A stretch of DNA of 64,000 nucleotides from Flavobacterium humidisoli (GCF_023272795.1 NZ_CP096829.1:5270001-5334000), one strand, 5' to 3'. Shown: positions 16,361-25,254, counted from the stretch's first letter. Translations and numbers: made by a program. The notes: generated by a model not told the origin, from the sequence alone.

Positions 16361-17293
16361 TTAAGCTTTTAATTCGACATATTTAATATTTCCCGTGAGC
16401 TTTTCTTTCCAATTTGTCCAACCGTATTTTTTACTGAAAATAAAAAGCAGAATAGGATAAATGACCACAACTGGCAGAATAACATCGATTCCCGCCGAAG
16501 GTTCTGAAAGATCTTTAAATATGGAATTAGTTTGAAAAACAGTCCAATCTGATGTAACTAACAAAGCTCCGACAAGATTGTTTGCGGCATGAAACCCCAA
16601 TGCCAGCTCCATTCCTTCATCCATCAAAGTTATAACTCCTAAAAACAATCCTGTTCCTATGTAATAAATCATTATAATATTTCCCATTTTACCAACTTCT
16701 GGATTAGTCCAGTGCATTGAACCAAATATAATAGAAGTCATCAGGAGCGGAAACCATCTGTTCTGGGCTAAATTGGCAAATCCTTGCATTAAATATCCTC
16801 TAAAAACATATTCTTCTGTAGTGGTTTGAATCGGAATTAAAATGCAACCTAAAATTACCAATATTAAAAAAGGAACCAATTTAAATTGCAGTACAAATTG
16901 TTCGGGAGCTCTTAAATAAACAAACAAAAAACTGACTAATGAGAAAAATGACCACAAGAAAAAAGAAAACCAAATTCGTTTCCAATCTACTTTAGACCTT
17001 GAAGTGGTAACGGATAATAAGGTTTGATGATGAATAAATTTTACAACAAAATAAATTCCCGCAAACGCAAAAACAAACGAAATCATTACTAGAAAAAGTG
17101 TCGTATTTGATTCGAACATATTCATAATACCCTCGTTAGTAGTTGGAAAAGCTACGTGCTGGGTAAATGTTTTATAGAACACTGCCGCTGTAATTGGAAG
17201 TTGGCCAACAAAAGATGCTGAAATAATAAAGACAGACCCTAAAAGATATTTCCAAAATTTATTTTCAGGTTTAATCCCTTGCTCTAAAAACAT
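16361..17293 (-). CDS. CPBP-family intramembrane glutamic protease
   Basis: A 310-residue integral membrane protein (about eight helices) of the CPBP/Abi (Rce1-like) family. The family motifs are complete: EEYVFRGYL (E160, E161, R165), FGSMHW (H194) and GFHAANN (H235, N239). These residues form the catalytic site in Rce1-type proteases. Bacterial CPBP proteins act in membrane protein processing, bacteriocin self-immunity or unknown roles; there is no bacteriocin gene here. It is transcribed just ahead of menE with a 4-bp gap. Membrane location is certain; the substrate is unknown. Confidence 0.85.
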   Translation of the reverse strand: MFLEQGIKPENKFWKYLLGSVFIISASFVGQLPITAAVFYKTFTQHVAFPTTNEGIMNMFESNTTLFLVMISFVFAFAGIYFVVKFIHHQTLLSVTTSRSKVDWKRIWFSFFLWSFFSLVSFLFVYLRAPEQFVLQFKLVPFLILVILGCILIPIQTTTEEYVFRGYLMQGFANLAQNRWFPLLMTSIIFGSMHWTNPEVGKMGNIIMIYYIGTGLFLGVITLMDEGMELALGFHAANNLVGALLVTSDWTVFQTNSIFKDLSEPSAGIDVILPVVVIYPILLFIFSKKYGWTNWKEKLTGNIKYVELKA

Positions 17294-17408
17294 AAATTTA
17301 AAATTTTAAAAAATGAGAATTCAAATTCGATAAGTTAATCTTACTTTTGATATTGCGAAAATACCCCTTTTTATTTTACTAATATTTGAAACGTTTAAAT
17401 ATAACAAA

Positions 17409-17753
17409 ATGATACAAATTTACCATAATCCTAGATGCGGAAAATCAAGAAACTGCCTTGCTTTTATCGAAAAATCGAACCAAGATTTTGAAATCATTCC
17501 TTATCTAACAGAAACTCCAACTTTCGAACAGCTAAAAACATTATTGGCACAGTTAAATCTTGATCCTATTCAGCTAATTCGAACCAAAGAAAAAATCTGG
17601 ATTGAAAACTACAAAGGTAAAACTCTGAGCAACGACGATATTATTAATGCAATGGTAGAAAATCCTATTTTAATTGAGCGTCCGATTGTTGTAAAAGACG
17701 GAAAAGCTATAATTGGCCGTGATCCAGAATTGGTCGCTTCTTTTTTAGATTGA
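17409..17753 (+). CDS. arsC: ArsC-family arsenate reductase-like protein
   Basis: A 114-residue thioredoxin-fold protein of the glutaredoxin-dependent ArsC/YffB group. The catalytic cysteine is C10 in HNPRCGKSRNCLAF. The conserved arginine and proline appear in LIERPIVVKDGKAIIGR. Known members reduce arsenate to arsenite; many chromosomal relatives have unproven roles. No arsR, arsB or acr3 neighbours are present, so a classical arsenic operon is not supported and the substrate remains open. Cytoplasmic. Confidence 0.8.
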   Translation: MIQIYHNPRCGKSRNCLAFIEKSNQDFEIIPYLTETPTFEQLKTLLAQLNLDPIQLIRTKEKIWIENYKGKTLSNDDIINAMVENPILIERPIVVKDGKAIIGRDPELVASFLD

Positions 17754-17779
17754 TTCTAAAATATCCTATTAACATTTTT

Positions 17780-17815
17780 TTGTGATTTCTCTCTTTAAAC
17801 CAAAAACTACATTTG
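17780..17815 (+). promoter_or_regulatory. promoter of the outer-membrane receptor gene
   Basis: TACATTTG (17808-17815) with TTG at 17780-17782, 25 nt upstream, close to the Bacteroidetes -33/-7 layout. The start codon is 30 bp downstream. Confidence 0.5.
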
Positions 17816-17844
17816 CCGTCTAAAGGAATAAAGAAAACCAGAAA

Positions 17845-20298
17845 ATGAAAAAAATCAAATTTGCAGTATTACTTGTATTCTTGTTTACAAGTTTTTACAA
17901 TTACTCTCAACAAGGAGGCCCAGGTGGCAAAAATAAAGTAAAAGTCACCGGAAAAGTTTTCGAGAAAGTAAGCAAACAGCCCTTAGAATATGCTACTATT
18001 TCGATTACTGCTCCAAACGACACAAAAGTTGTCGCTGGAGGTATCACCAATCCAAAAGGAGAGTTTGAGGTTGCTGTTGCACCTGGAACTTACGATATTA
18101 AGATTGAATTTATTTCATTTAAATCAACTGAAATTAAGGCAAAAAGTATTCAAGATGACACCAATTTAGGCGTAATAAATCTATCCGAAGATGCTGCGCA
18201 GTTAAATGAAGTTGTTGTTCGTGCTGAAAAATCGACAGTTGAGATTAAACTAGACAAAAAAGTTTACAATGTCGGTCAAGATATGATTGTAAAAGGCGGA
18301 AGCGTGAGCGATGTTTTAGACAACGTTCCATCTGTTTCTGTTGATACAGAAGGAAATGTAAGTTTAAGAGGAAGCGACAATATCCGTATTTTAATTGACG
18401 GAAGACCTTCGCAAGCGATAAACATGGCAGAAGCTTTAAGACAACTTCCTGCAGATGCAATTGATAAAGTAGAGGTTATTACCAATCCATCGGCGCGTTA
18501 TGATGCAGAAGGTGGTTCTGGAATTATCAACATTATTCTTAAAAAAGGTAAAAACCAAGGCTTCAACGGAACTTTTATTGCTTCAACAGGTTTGCCAGAA
18601 ACTTACGGTTTAAGCGGTAATTTGAACTATAAAACAGAAAAGTTAAACTATTTTACGACTGCTGGTTACAATTACAGAACTACAGAAGGAGCAGGAAAAA
18701 CAAACTCTGAATACCTTAATCCAGACGGAACGATAAAAAGCTATTTAGACGAAGACCGCGATACACAACGTATAAGAAAAGGTTTTAACGGAAGAGCTGG
18801 TGTAGAATGGACCATAACTCCATCTACATTTTGGACCAATGCTATCAATTACCAAAAAAATTCTGGTGACGATAGAGATTTGATTAACTATTACAATTAC
18901 GATACTGCTCATAATTTTACAGGAACAACATTTCGTTTAAATAATGCAGATACTGGAAGTGAAAACTTTGAGTACACTTCTAACTTAATTAAAAATTTTA
19001 ACGATAAAGGGCATAAACTTACTGCAGATTTTTCTATTTCAAGAAATACCGACGATAGCAATAGTACAATTGAAGATTCTCCGAGATTTGATACTACTTT
19101 AAACGACCAAGTTCAGAAACAAGTTCTTTTTCAAGCAGATTATGTATTGCCATTAGGAAAAGGCGGACAGTTTGAAGCAGGTTATAAAGGTAGTTTTGGA
19201 GATCTGAATAACGAATATTTTGTAACAGATGATCAAGGTGTGAAAAATCCTAATTTATCAAACACCTTAGAGTACAAAGAAAACATCAATGCTCTTTATA
19301 CCCAGTATGGTTTCAAAGCAAATAAGTTTTCTTATTTATTTGGTTTAAGATGGGAAGACACAGACATTCATGTTAACTTATTAGACAACAGCGATTTCAA
19401 TACTAAAAAATACAACAACTTATTTCCAAGTGCTTTTGTTAGTTACGAAATCTCAGATCAGAGCAATTTCTCGGCAAGCTACAGTAAACGTTTAACTAGA
19501 CCTAGAGGTCGTTTCATGAATCCTGCTGTCAACTATGCAAGTAACATTAATATCTTTCAAGGAAATCCAGACTTGGATCCATCTTTAACAGACAAATATG
19601 ATATTGGCTATATTAAAAAATGGGATAAAGTAACTTTTAATACATCTGCTTATTTTGAAGACACAAAAGACGTTTTCAGCTTTGTACGATCTCCTACAGG
19701 TGATGAAGTTAATGGAATTCCAGTTATCAAAAGCCAACCTATTAACTTAGGAAAAGAACAAAAATTTGGTTTCGAATTTACCTTTAATTACACTCCATAC
19801 AAATGGTGGAAATTAAACAGTAACTTCAACTTTTTTAATGTAAAAACAACTGGAGAACACAGTTATACAGACACACAAGGAAACGAGATTGTTCAAAACT
19901 TAGACAATCAGGCTAATTCTTGGTTTGCAAGAGTAAACTCTAAAGTAACGTTGCCATACAAAATTGACTGGCAGTTAACAGCAATGTACAACGGAGAGCA
20001 AAAAACAGCTCAAGGTAAAAACTTAGGTCAATTCGGAATGAATACAGCATTCAGTAAAGATGTCATGAAAGATAAAGGAACTATTGCATTCAATATTAGC
20101 GATGTTTTCAATTCAAGAAAAATGAGATCTTACACCTACTTAGACAATGTAAATTCATATAGCGAATTCCAATTCCGTAAACGTCAGTTTAATTTATCAT
20201 TCACTTACCGTTTCAACAAACCAAAAAGCGAAAGAGATAAAAATGCACAGCCAAGAAACGATGGTGGCGGAGAAGGCGGCGGAGAATTTCCGGGTTAA
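17845..20298 (+). CDS. TonB-dependent outer-membrane beta-barrel receptor
   Basis: An 817-residue outer-membrane protein. A signal peptide (about 1-21) is followed by a carboxypeptidase-regulatory-like domain (about 32-112, KVTGKVFEKVSKQPLEYATI), a plug (about 120-240, with VSLRGSDNIRILIDGRPS and RYDAEGGSGIINIILKKGK) and a barrel to the C-terminus. The tail is Gly/Asp/Asn-rich (GGGEGGGEFPG), so the usual terminal aromatic strand comes before it. The family imports large substrates with TonB energy; there is no SusD partner here and no substrate is indicated. It is transcribed alone from a TACATTTG promoter. Confidence 0.88.
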   Translation: MKKIKFAVLLVFLFTSFYNYSQQGGPGGKNKVKVTGKVFEKVSKQPLEYATISITAPNDTKVVAGGITNPKGEFEVAVAPGTYDIKIEFISFKSTEIKAKSIQDDTNLGVINLSEDAAQLNEVVVRAEKSTVEIKLDKKVYNVGQDMIVKGGSVSDVLDNVPSVSVDTEGNVSLRGSDNIRILIDGRPSQAINMAEALRQLPADAIDKVEVITNPSARYDAEGGSGIINIILKKGKNQGFNGTFIASTGLPETYGLSGNLNYKTEKLNYFTTAGYNYRTTEGAGKTNSEYLNPDGTIKSYLDEDRDTQRIRKGFNGRAGVEWTITPSTFWTNAINYQKNSGDDRDLINYYNYDTAHNFTGTTFRLNNADTGSENFEYTSNLIKNFNDKGHKLTADFSISRNTDDSNSTIEDSPRFDTTLNDQVQKQVLFQADYVLPLGKGGQFEAGYKGSFGDLNNEYFVTDDQGVKNPNLSNTLEYKENINALYTQYGFKANKFSYLFGLRWEDTDIHVNLLDNSDFNTKKYNNLFPSAFVSYEISDQSNFSASYSKRLTRPRGRFMNPAVNYASNINIFQGNPDLDPSLTDKYDIGYIKKWDKVTFNTSAYFEDTKDVFSFVRSPTGDEVNGIPVIKSQPINLGKEQKFGFEFTFNYTPYKWWKLNSNFNFFNVKTTGEHSYTDTQGNEIVQNLDNQANSWFARVNSKVTLPYKIDWQLTAMYNGEQKTAQGKNLGQFGMNTAFSKDVMKDKGTIAFNISDVFNSRKMRSYTYLDNVNSYSEFQFRKRQFNLSFTYRFNKPKSERDKNAQPRNDGGGEGGGEFPG

Positions 20299-20350
20299 CA
20301 TTTGTTAAATTCCGATACTGAAATTCCAATCTGGAGAAAAAATAAAATGC

Positions 20351-20394
20351 AAAAAAATCCAAATCCCAATGATAATTGGAATTTGGATTTTTTT
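20351..20394. repeat. palindromic repeat, second copy of the TCCAAATTCC family
   Basis: AAAAAAATCCAAATCCCAAT (20351-20370) pairs imperfectly with ATTGGAATTTGGATTTTTTT after a short loop. It shares its words with the hairpin at 15216-15260 and serves as terminator of the receptor gene. Confidence 0.7.
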
Positions 20395-20490
20395 ATTTCT
20401 ATACTTTTTAATTAGCTATCCGACTTTGTCAAAGTTTTAAACTTAAAGAATTTGATTTTTTTTGATAATTAGGATTTCCTTTTTTTTTAG

Positions 20491-20520
20491 CAAAAAAAAA
20501 GAACCCTACTGGGTTCTTTT
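20491..20520 (-). terminator. terminator of the 57-aa membrane protein gene
   Basis: AAAAGAACCC (20497-20506) pairs with GGGTTCTTTT (20511-20520), loop TACT. On the minus strand it is followed by a run of T's. It lies 20 bp past the stop of the small gene. Confidence 0.85.
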
Positions 20521-20540
20521 CTTATGACATCAATCTAAAA

Positions 20541-20714
20541 TTAAATAGATTGTTCTTCTTGTCTTTTTCTGGCTCTTTTTTCTTTAATCATTTCCCAGCT
20601 TGCTCCCGTAACCCAATAAGATACGAAACCAACTAAGAAAAACATTAACCAAAACCCTATAGTTAGTATGGTTAAGAAAAGTAAAAAGCCTAAGTACTGT
20701 GAAAATTCAAACAT
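20541..20714 (-). CDS. 57-aa single-helix membrane protein
   Basis: A 57-codon gene read on the minus strand from the ATG at 20714 to a TAA at 20541. It begins MFEFSQYLGFLLFLTIL, has a long hydrophobic segment (about residues 8-38, possibly two short helices), then SWEMIKEKRARKRQEE and ends SI. The basic C-terminal tail should be cytoplasmic. It has a full promoter (TTG-N20-TACATTTG, 20742-20772) 28 bp upstream and its own terminator, which makes it a convincing gene despite its size. No family or function is recognised. Confidence 0.75.
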   Translation of the reverse strand: MFEFSQYLGFLLFLTILTIGFWLMFFLVGFVSYWVTGASWEMIKEKRARKRQEEQSI

Positions 20715-20741
20715 GTTTTCCGGAATTTTTGAATGTTACGA

Positions 20742-20772
20742 CAAATGTAGGGTATATATTTTTTCTCAGCAA
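20742..20772 (-). promoter_or_regulatory. promoter of the 57-aa membrane protein gene
   Basis: On the minus strand: TTG (20772-20770), 20 nt, then TACATTTG (20749-20742). This is one of the best Bacteroidetes-type promoters in the window. Confidence 0.65.
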
Positions 20773-20893
20773 TAAAATCTAAATCAATTTTCGTTAAATA
20801 ACATTTATCCGTATATTTATACTCATTTTAAATAAGCTTTTTTTGAACTTGAAATCCTTTTAAATAAAGAGCCCAGACAATTATTATAATTTT

Positions 20894-20975
20894 CAGGAGC
20901 TATTCCTGCTGTCCGCTGTATCTTTTTATTTTTAAAGAAAAAATAAAAAGGATGCCGCTACCATCAGGGCTAAAA
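20894..20975. repeat. structured intergenic element with long hairpin
   Basis: This lies in the 345-bp gap between the 57-aa gene and fumC. The core CTTTTTATTTTT (20922-20933) pairs with AAAAATAAAAAG (20939-20950). It is flanked by CAGGAGCTATTCCTGCTGTC on the left and GCCGCTACCATCAGGGCTA on the right, which can partly pair (GAGCT/GGGCT, CCGC/GCCGC). The GC-richer flanks stand out from the AT-rich surroundings. It resembles dispersed palindromic elements that I recall from other Flavobacterium intergenic regions. Beyond it and the minus-strand promoter, I see nothing else in this gap. Confidence 0.55.
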
Positions 20976-21059
20976 GACTCATTTTCAAAAGAAACTTTCA
21001 TTTTAAATTTTACAAATAACATTTCACATTTTACAGATAACATTTTTACAAACAACATA

Positions 21060-22445
21060 ATGAAATATAGAATAGAAAAAGACACCATGGGCGAAGTTCA
21101 AGTCCCAGCCGATAAATATTGGGGTGCACAAACAGAACGTTCCAGAAACAATTTCAAAATTGGACCAGCGGCATCCATGCCAAAAGAAATTATCGAAGGT
21201 TTTGCCTACTTAAAAAAAGCGGCAGCTTATGCCAATTATGATTTAGGCGTTCTAGCAATTGAAAAAAGAGATGCAATCGCAGCTGTTTGCGACGAAATTC
21301 TGGAAGGCAAATTAGATGATCAGTTTCCATTAGTAATTTGGCAAACAGGCTCTGGAACACAAAGCAATATGAATGTGAACGAAGTAATTGCAAATCGTGC
21401 CCAAGTCCTTAAAGGTTTTGAAATTGGCGAAGGAGAACAATTCATTAAAGCCAATGACGATGTAAACAAATCACAATCATCAAACGATACTTTCCCAACC
21501 GGAATGCACATTGCGGCTTATAAAATGGTTGTCGAAACTACTATTCCTGGTGTAGAAAAACTTCACGCTACATTAGCAAAAAAAGCAGCAGAATATAAAG
21601 ACGTAGTTAAAATCGGGCGTACACATTTAATGGATGCAACGCCATTAACTTTAGGTCAAGAAATTTCTGGTTATGCCGCTCAATTAGCCTTCGGATTAAA
21701 AGCTTTAAAAAATACTTTAGCACATTTATCTGAAATAGCTCTTGGAGGAACAGCTGTAGGAACGGGACTAAACACACCAAAAGGCTACGATGTAAAAGTA
21801 GCCGAGTATATTGCCAAATTTACAAATCATCCTTTTGTAACGGCTGAAAACAAGTTTGAAGCACTCGCAGCACATGATGCTATTGTAGAAACACATGGAG
21901 CTTTAAAACAATTAGCTGTTTCCTTAAATAAAATTGCCAACGATGTTAGAATGCTTGCTTCTGGTCCGCGTTCTGGAATTGGCGAAATTCATATTCCTGA
22001 AAATGAACCTGGTTCTTCTATCATGCCGGGAAAAGTAAACCCGACGCAATGCGAAGCTTTAACAATGGTTTGTGCTCAGGTTATTGGAAACGATATGGCA
22101 ATTGCTGTTGGAGGAATGCAAGGTCACTATGAATTGAATGTTTTTAAACCCGTAATGGCTGCGAACTTTTTACAATCGGCGCAATTACTTGGCGACGCTT
22201 GTGTTTCTTTTGACGAACATTGCGCACAAGGAATCGAACCTAATCATAAAAGAATAAAAGAATTGGTAGATAACTCATTAATGCTAGTTACCGCTTTAAA
22301 TACAAAAATCGGTTACTATAAAGCTGCCGAAATTGCCCAAACCGCTCACAAAAACGGAACTACTCTTAAAGAAGAAGCAGTTCGTTTAGGTTATGTAACT
22401 CCAGAAGATTTTGATGCTTGGGTTAAACCTGAAGACATGGTGTGA
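21060..22445 (+). CDS. fumC: class II fumarate hydratase
   Basis: A 461-residue class II fumarase, converting fumarate and water to L-malate in the TCA cycle as a homotetramer without iron. The signature loop GSSIMPGKVNPTQCEA holds the catalytic serine region, and GSGTQSNMNVNEVIANRA and GRTHLMDATPLTLGQE are the other two conserved regions. The start at 21060 (MKYRIEKDTMGEVQVP) matches the family; an in-frame extension upstream runs through a non-coding hairpin element. Cytoplasmic and transcribed alone. A heptamer tandem repeat begins 4 bp after the stop. Confidence 0.96.
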   Translation: MKYRIEKDTMGEVQVPADKYWGAQTERSRNNFKIGPAASMPKEIIEGFAYLKKAAAYANYDLGVLAIEKRDAIAAVCDEILEGKLDDQFPLVIWQTGSGTQSNMNVNEVIANRAQVLKGFEIGEGEQFIKANDDVNKSQSSNDTFPTGMHIAAYKMVVETTIPGVEKLHATLAKKAAEYKDVVKIGRTHLMDATPLTLGQEISGYAAQLAFGLKALKNTLAHLSEIALGGTAVGTGLNTPKGYDVKVAEYIAKFTNHPFVTAENKFEALAAHDAIVETHGALKQLAVSLNKIANDVRMLASGPRSGIGEIHIPENEPGSSIMPGKVNPTQCEALTMVCAQVIGNDMAIAVGGMQGHYELNVFKPVMAANFLQSAQLLGDACVSFDEHCAQGIEPNHKRIKELVDNSLMLVTALNTKIGYYKAAEIAQTAHKNGTTLKEEAVRLGYVTPEDFDAWVKPEDMV

Positions 22446-22449
22446 ATTG

Positions 22450-22512
22450 TTGATGATTGATGGTTGATGGTTGATGGTTGATGGTTGATGGTTGATGGTT
22501 GATGGTTGATGG
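22450..22512. repeat. tandem repeat of TTGATGG, nine units
   Basis: Sixty-three bases made of nine 7-bp units: one TTGATGA followed by eight perfect TTGATGG copies. It lies between the fumC stop and its terminator, so it would be transcribed but not translated. The perfect units suggest recent or ongoing slippage. Confidence 0.95.
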
Positions 22513-22524
22513 AAACTAATAATA

Positions 22525-22565
22525 TGAAAAGAGGGATTTCTCAAATTGAGAAATCCCTCTTTTCA
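22525..22565 (+). terminator. bidirectional terminator after fumC
   Basis: A perfect 20-bp inverted repeat around a single central A (arms 22525-22544 and 22546-22565, core GAGGGATTTCTCAA), with T's on both exits. It separates convergent genes. Confidence 0.88.
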
Positions 22566-22592
22566 TAACCATTTATAATTAATCATTAAAAA

Positions 22593-23795
22593 CTATTTTC
22601 CATCTACATAATCCTGTAAATAACTAAATCTCTCGGTCAATTTTCCATTTTCTGTGATTTTGGCGCGTTTTAAGATTCCGTCTTTATCTCCGTTGAAGAA
22701 AGCCGGAATTACATGTTCCATAAATTGTTCTCCGAAACCTTCGCTCGCATCTTTTGGAATTTCGCAAGGCAAATTATCTACCGCCATAACTGCAACAGCT
22801 GCAGGATGAAAGAAATCTACTTCACGATCTTCTAACGGAAAATAACCATATAACGGTTCTTCAATTGTAGAAGATCTTATCGTACAAGCAATTGGACCAT
22901 TTACATCACAAGAAATATCAGCCACAACTTTCAATTTGCAATCACTTGCATTCAGCATTTCTTTAGTTAAAATCATTGGTGCATTACTTGCATAAAAATG
23001 TCCCGCAAAATAGATATCAGAAACTTTTGTGAATCTTTCAAAATCAGATTCATATTCCTCCGGATGATTCACAAAATCTGTAAAATCTAAAACCTGACCG
23101 TCTTTTCTCTTGTTATATTCCAAAACATCCAACTGCACATAAACCGCTTGAGCATATTTTTTAGTCAAATAATTATCTATCATAATTTCTTTCACTTTTA
23201 TGGCATCCAAAATTTCTTTTGCTCCGCTCCCCACCTTTCCAGTTCCCGTTACTACAAACTTTAGGGCTGGCATTGTTATGCGTTTTAAGTGCTTTATCAA
23301 ATCCTCTTTCCCTGAAAGGGTTTCTGCTTTTGGAAGTTTAAACAATTCAAATTTAATTCCGAAAGCACGAATTCCATTGTAAACACCAACCATTCCGGCA
23401 TATCTTCCGAAACCAATTAAACGATGGTCGTGTTCATTAACAATAGTTTCATGATCGTATAAGTCAATATTTTTTTCTAAAATTGCCTGAAGCAATTTTC
23501 TGTTATGAGGCTGTTTTTTAATAGTATGCGAAAAAAAGAAATAAGCTTTATTAGGAATCAAGTCTGCTACGGGAACTTCTTTTACACCAAATAACACATC
23601 GCAGTCAGATACATCATCGGCAACTGTAATTCCCATATTTTTATAATCATCATCAGAAAATATTCTTATATCAGAACTCTCCACTTTTACAGAAGCATCG
23701 TGATAAAGTTGTTTTAACCTTGTCAATTCATTTGGAGAAAAAACGACTCTTCTATCTGGCGGATTTTTTCTCTCTTTTATGATTCCAAATTTCAT
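22593..23795 (-). CDS. saccharopine/alanine dehydrogenase-like oxidoreductase
   Basis: A 400-residue NAD(P)-dependent oxidoreductase of the alanine dehydrogenase/PNT family, closest in form to LYS1-type saccharopine dehydrogenase. The N-terminal domain starts MKFGIIKERKNPPDRRV (as in AlaDH/PNT enzymes), and VVTGTGKVGSGAKEILDA (about 195-212) is a Rossmann nucleotide loop. The HYASNAP-like segment HFYASNAPMI and DISCDVNGPIACTIRSST are blocks I associate with LYS1-like proteins. Lysine catabolism or a related imino-acid reaction is likely, but no lysine genes are adjacent. Two TAnnTTTG elements lie upstream. Confidence 0.7.
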   Translation of the reverse strand: MKFGIIKERKNPPDRRVVFSPNELTRLKQLYHDASVKVESSDIRIFSDDDYKNMGITVADDVSDCDVLFGVKEVPVADLIPNKAYFFFSHTIKKQPHNRKLLQAILEKNIDLYDHETIVNEHDHRLIGFGRYAGMVGVYNGIRAFGIKFELFKLPKAETLSGKEDLIKHLKRITMPALKFVVTGTGKVGSGAKEILDAIKVKEIMIDNYLTKKYAQAVYVQLDVLEYNKRKDGQVLDFTDFVNHPEEYESDFERFTKVSDIYFAGHFYASNAPMILTKEMLNASDCKLKVVADISCDVNGPIACTIRSSTIEEPLYGYFPLEDREVDFFHPAAVAVMAVDNLPCEIPKDASEGFGEQFMEHVIPAFFNGDKDGILKRAKITENGKLTERFSYLQDYVDGK

Positions 23796-23847
23796 TTAAA
23801 CTGATTTTTAATATTAAATAATATAACTTTTTACAATGTATTTGTTT

Positions 23848-23864
23848 CAAATATAACAAATTTA
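23848..23864 (-). promoter_or_regulatory. tandem -7 elements upstream of the dehydrogenase gene
   Basis: On the minus strand: TAAATTTG (23864-23857) and TATATTTG (23855-23848), both exact TAnnTTTG matches, about 55-65 bp before the start codon. Either could be used. Confidence 0.5.
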
Positions 23865-24014
23865 GTTAAAATTTTGTTTCAAAAATTCAATTTAAAATGC
23901 TTCAAAACCGTTAAAAGCTGAAAAACAATCGACTAAAATTTACTTTTCTTAAAATTATGTTAAAAAACACAAATTAAAGCCTCAGAACTAAGAATACAAC
24001 AAAATGGAATTCGA

Positions 24015-24022
24015 TATATTTG
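24015..24022 (+). promoter_or_regulatory. -7 element of the serine hydrolase lipoprotein gene
   Basis: TATATTTG, an exact TAnnTTTG match, 13 bp before the first ATG (24036) and 19 bp before the second (24042). The leader would be very short, which slightly favours the second ATG. Confidence 0.5.
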
Positions 24023-24035
24023 TTTTTAAAGAACG

Positions 24036-25238
24036 ATGCAAATGATTTTCCTTAAAAAGACAAAGATACCACAAATACTTTTTTCAGTACTTGTTTTAAG
24101 TTCATGTGGCCAAAACAAAAAAACAGCAATAGATACTACTCAGACAGTCGAAGATACCTTACCTAAAATGAAGCCTTTAGGTGCAGAACCAAAAGTTTCT
24201 CAGGCTTATAAAAACTCAGTTGTCGGCAGAATAAATCACTTTTACAACAAAAATTGGCCTAATAATACCATGAACGGAAGCTTCTTGGTTGCCAAAAATG
24301 GGCAAATTTTATTTGAAAGATATAATGGTTTTGCTAACAAAAATGAAGGAACCAAAATAACTCCAGAAACACCTGTGCAAATTGCTTCTGTAAGTAAAGT
24401 TCTAACTGCTACAGCCGTTTTAAAACTGGTAAATGCAGGTAAAATCGATTTGGATCAGAAAGTAAATACTATTTTAAAGACTTTCCCATACGAAGAATGC
24501 ACCATTAGAATGCTTTTGGATCATCGTACAGGAATGCGTAATTACGCTTATTTTACCGATCGCGATAAATCAATCTGGGACAGACATAATCAATTGACAA
24601 ACAAAGATATTCTTGATATTTTAGCAACAAAAGATATTGGTTTAGAGTCTAAAACAGGAACTCGTTTTAGTTACTGCAATACTAATTATGCAATGTTGGC
24701 GCTTATTATTGAAAAAAGCACTGGTTTAAGTTATAAAGAGGCAATGTCTGAAATGATTTTTAAGCCACTAGGAATGAAAAATACCTACGTTTTTGATGAT
24801 GATAAAGACAGAAAAAAAATTGTTCCTTCGTATAAAGGTAACGGCGTAGAAATTGGCTTTGATTATCTAGACAATGTTTACGGAGATAAAAACATTTTCT
24901 CTACTGCCAGAGATCTTTTAAAGTTTGATAGAGCAAGACAATCGCCAGATTTCTTAAAACCTGAATTATTGAAACAAGTTTATACAGGTTACAGTAACGA
25001 ACGCAAAGGAACTAAAAATTATGGTCTTGGAATTAGAATGATTAACTGGGAAACCGGTCAGAATTTCTATTTTCATAATGGCTGGTGGCACGGAAATACC
25101 TCATCTTACATTACTTTGATGAATGAAGGCGTAACCATTATTGCACTCTCAAATAAGATGACAAGAAACACTTACGCAGTCCGTAAATTAGCTCCTGTTT
25201 TTGGAGATTATCCTTTTAATTTTAAAGACGAAGAGTAA
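24036..25238 (+). CDS. serine hydrolase lipoprotein, class C beta-lactamase fold
   Basis: A 400-residue lipoprotein (398 if the ATG at 24042 is used). The signal peptide ends in the lipobox VLSSC (C24). The mature part is a beta-lactamase/penicillin-binding-like (S12) domain with S118-V-S-K121 in QIASVSKVLTA and Y213-C-N215. Family members hydrolyse D-amino acid peptides, esters or beta-lactams; few do confer resistance, and no ampR/ampD neighbour is present. A role on cell-wall peptides at the envelope is plausible but not shown. It is followed by a 14-bp inverted-repeat element and then ssrA. Confidence 0.82.
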   Translation: MQMIFLKKTKIPQILFSVLVLSSCGQNKKTAIDTTQTVEDTLPKMKPLGAEPKVSQAYKNSVVGRINHFYNKNWPNNTMNGSFLVAKNGQILFERYNGFANKNEGTKITPETPVQIASVSKVLTATAVLKLVNAGKIDLDQKVNTILKTFPYEECTIRMLLDHRTGMRNYAYFTDRDKSIWDRHNQLTNKDILDILATKDIGLESKTGTRFSYCNTNYAMLALIIEKSTGLSYKEAMSEMIFKPLGMKNTYVFDDDKDRKKIVPSYKGNGVEIGFDYLDNVYGDKNIFSTARDLLKFDRARQSPDFLKPELLKQVYTGYSNERKGTKNYGLGIRMINWETGQNFYFHNGWWHGNTSSYITLMNEGVTIIALSNKMTRNTYAVRKLAPVFGDYPFNFKDEE

Positions 25239-25254
25239 AAATAGTCATAATGTC

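Noticed and set aside
20952..21059. N-terminal extension of fumC
   Set aside because: It crosses a non-coding hairpin element and does not match class II fumarases, which begin at the ATG at 21060.
22450..22512. Possible CRISPR array
   Set aside because: The units are 7 bp and contiguous, with no spacers.
24036..25238. Acquired beta-lactamase resistance gene
   Set aside because: It has SxxK and YxN motifs of the broad S12 family, but no resistance-specific neighbour, mobile element or composition change.
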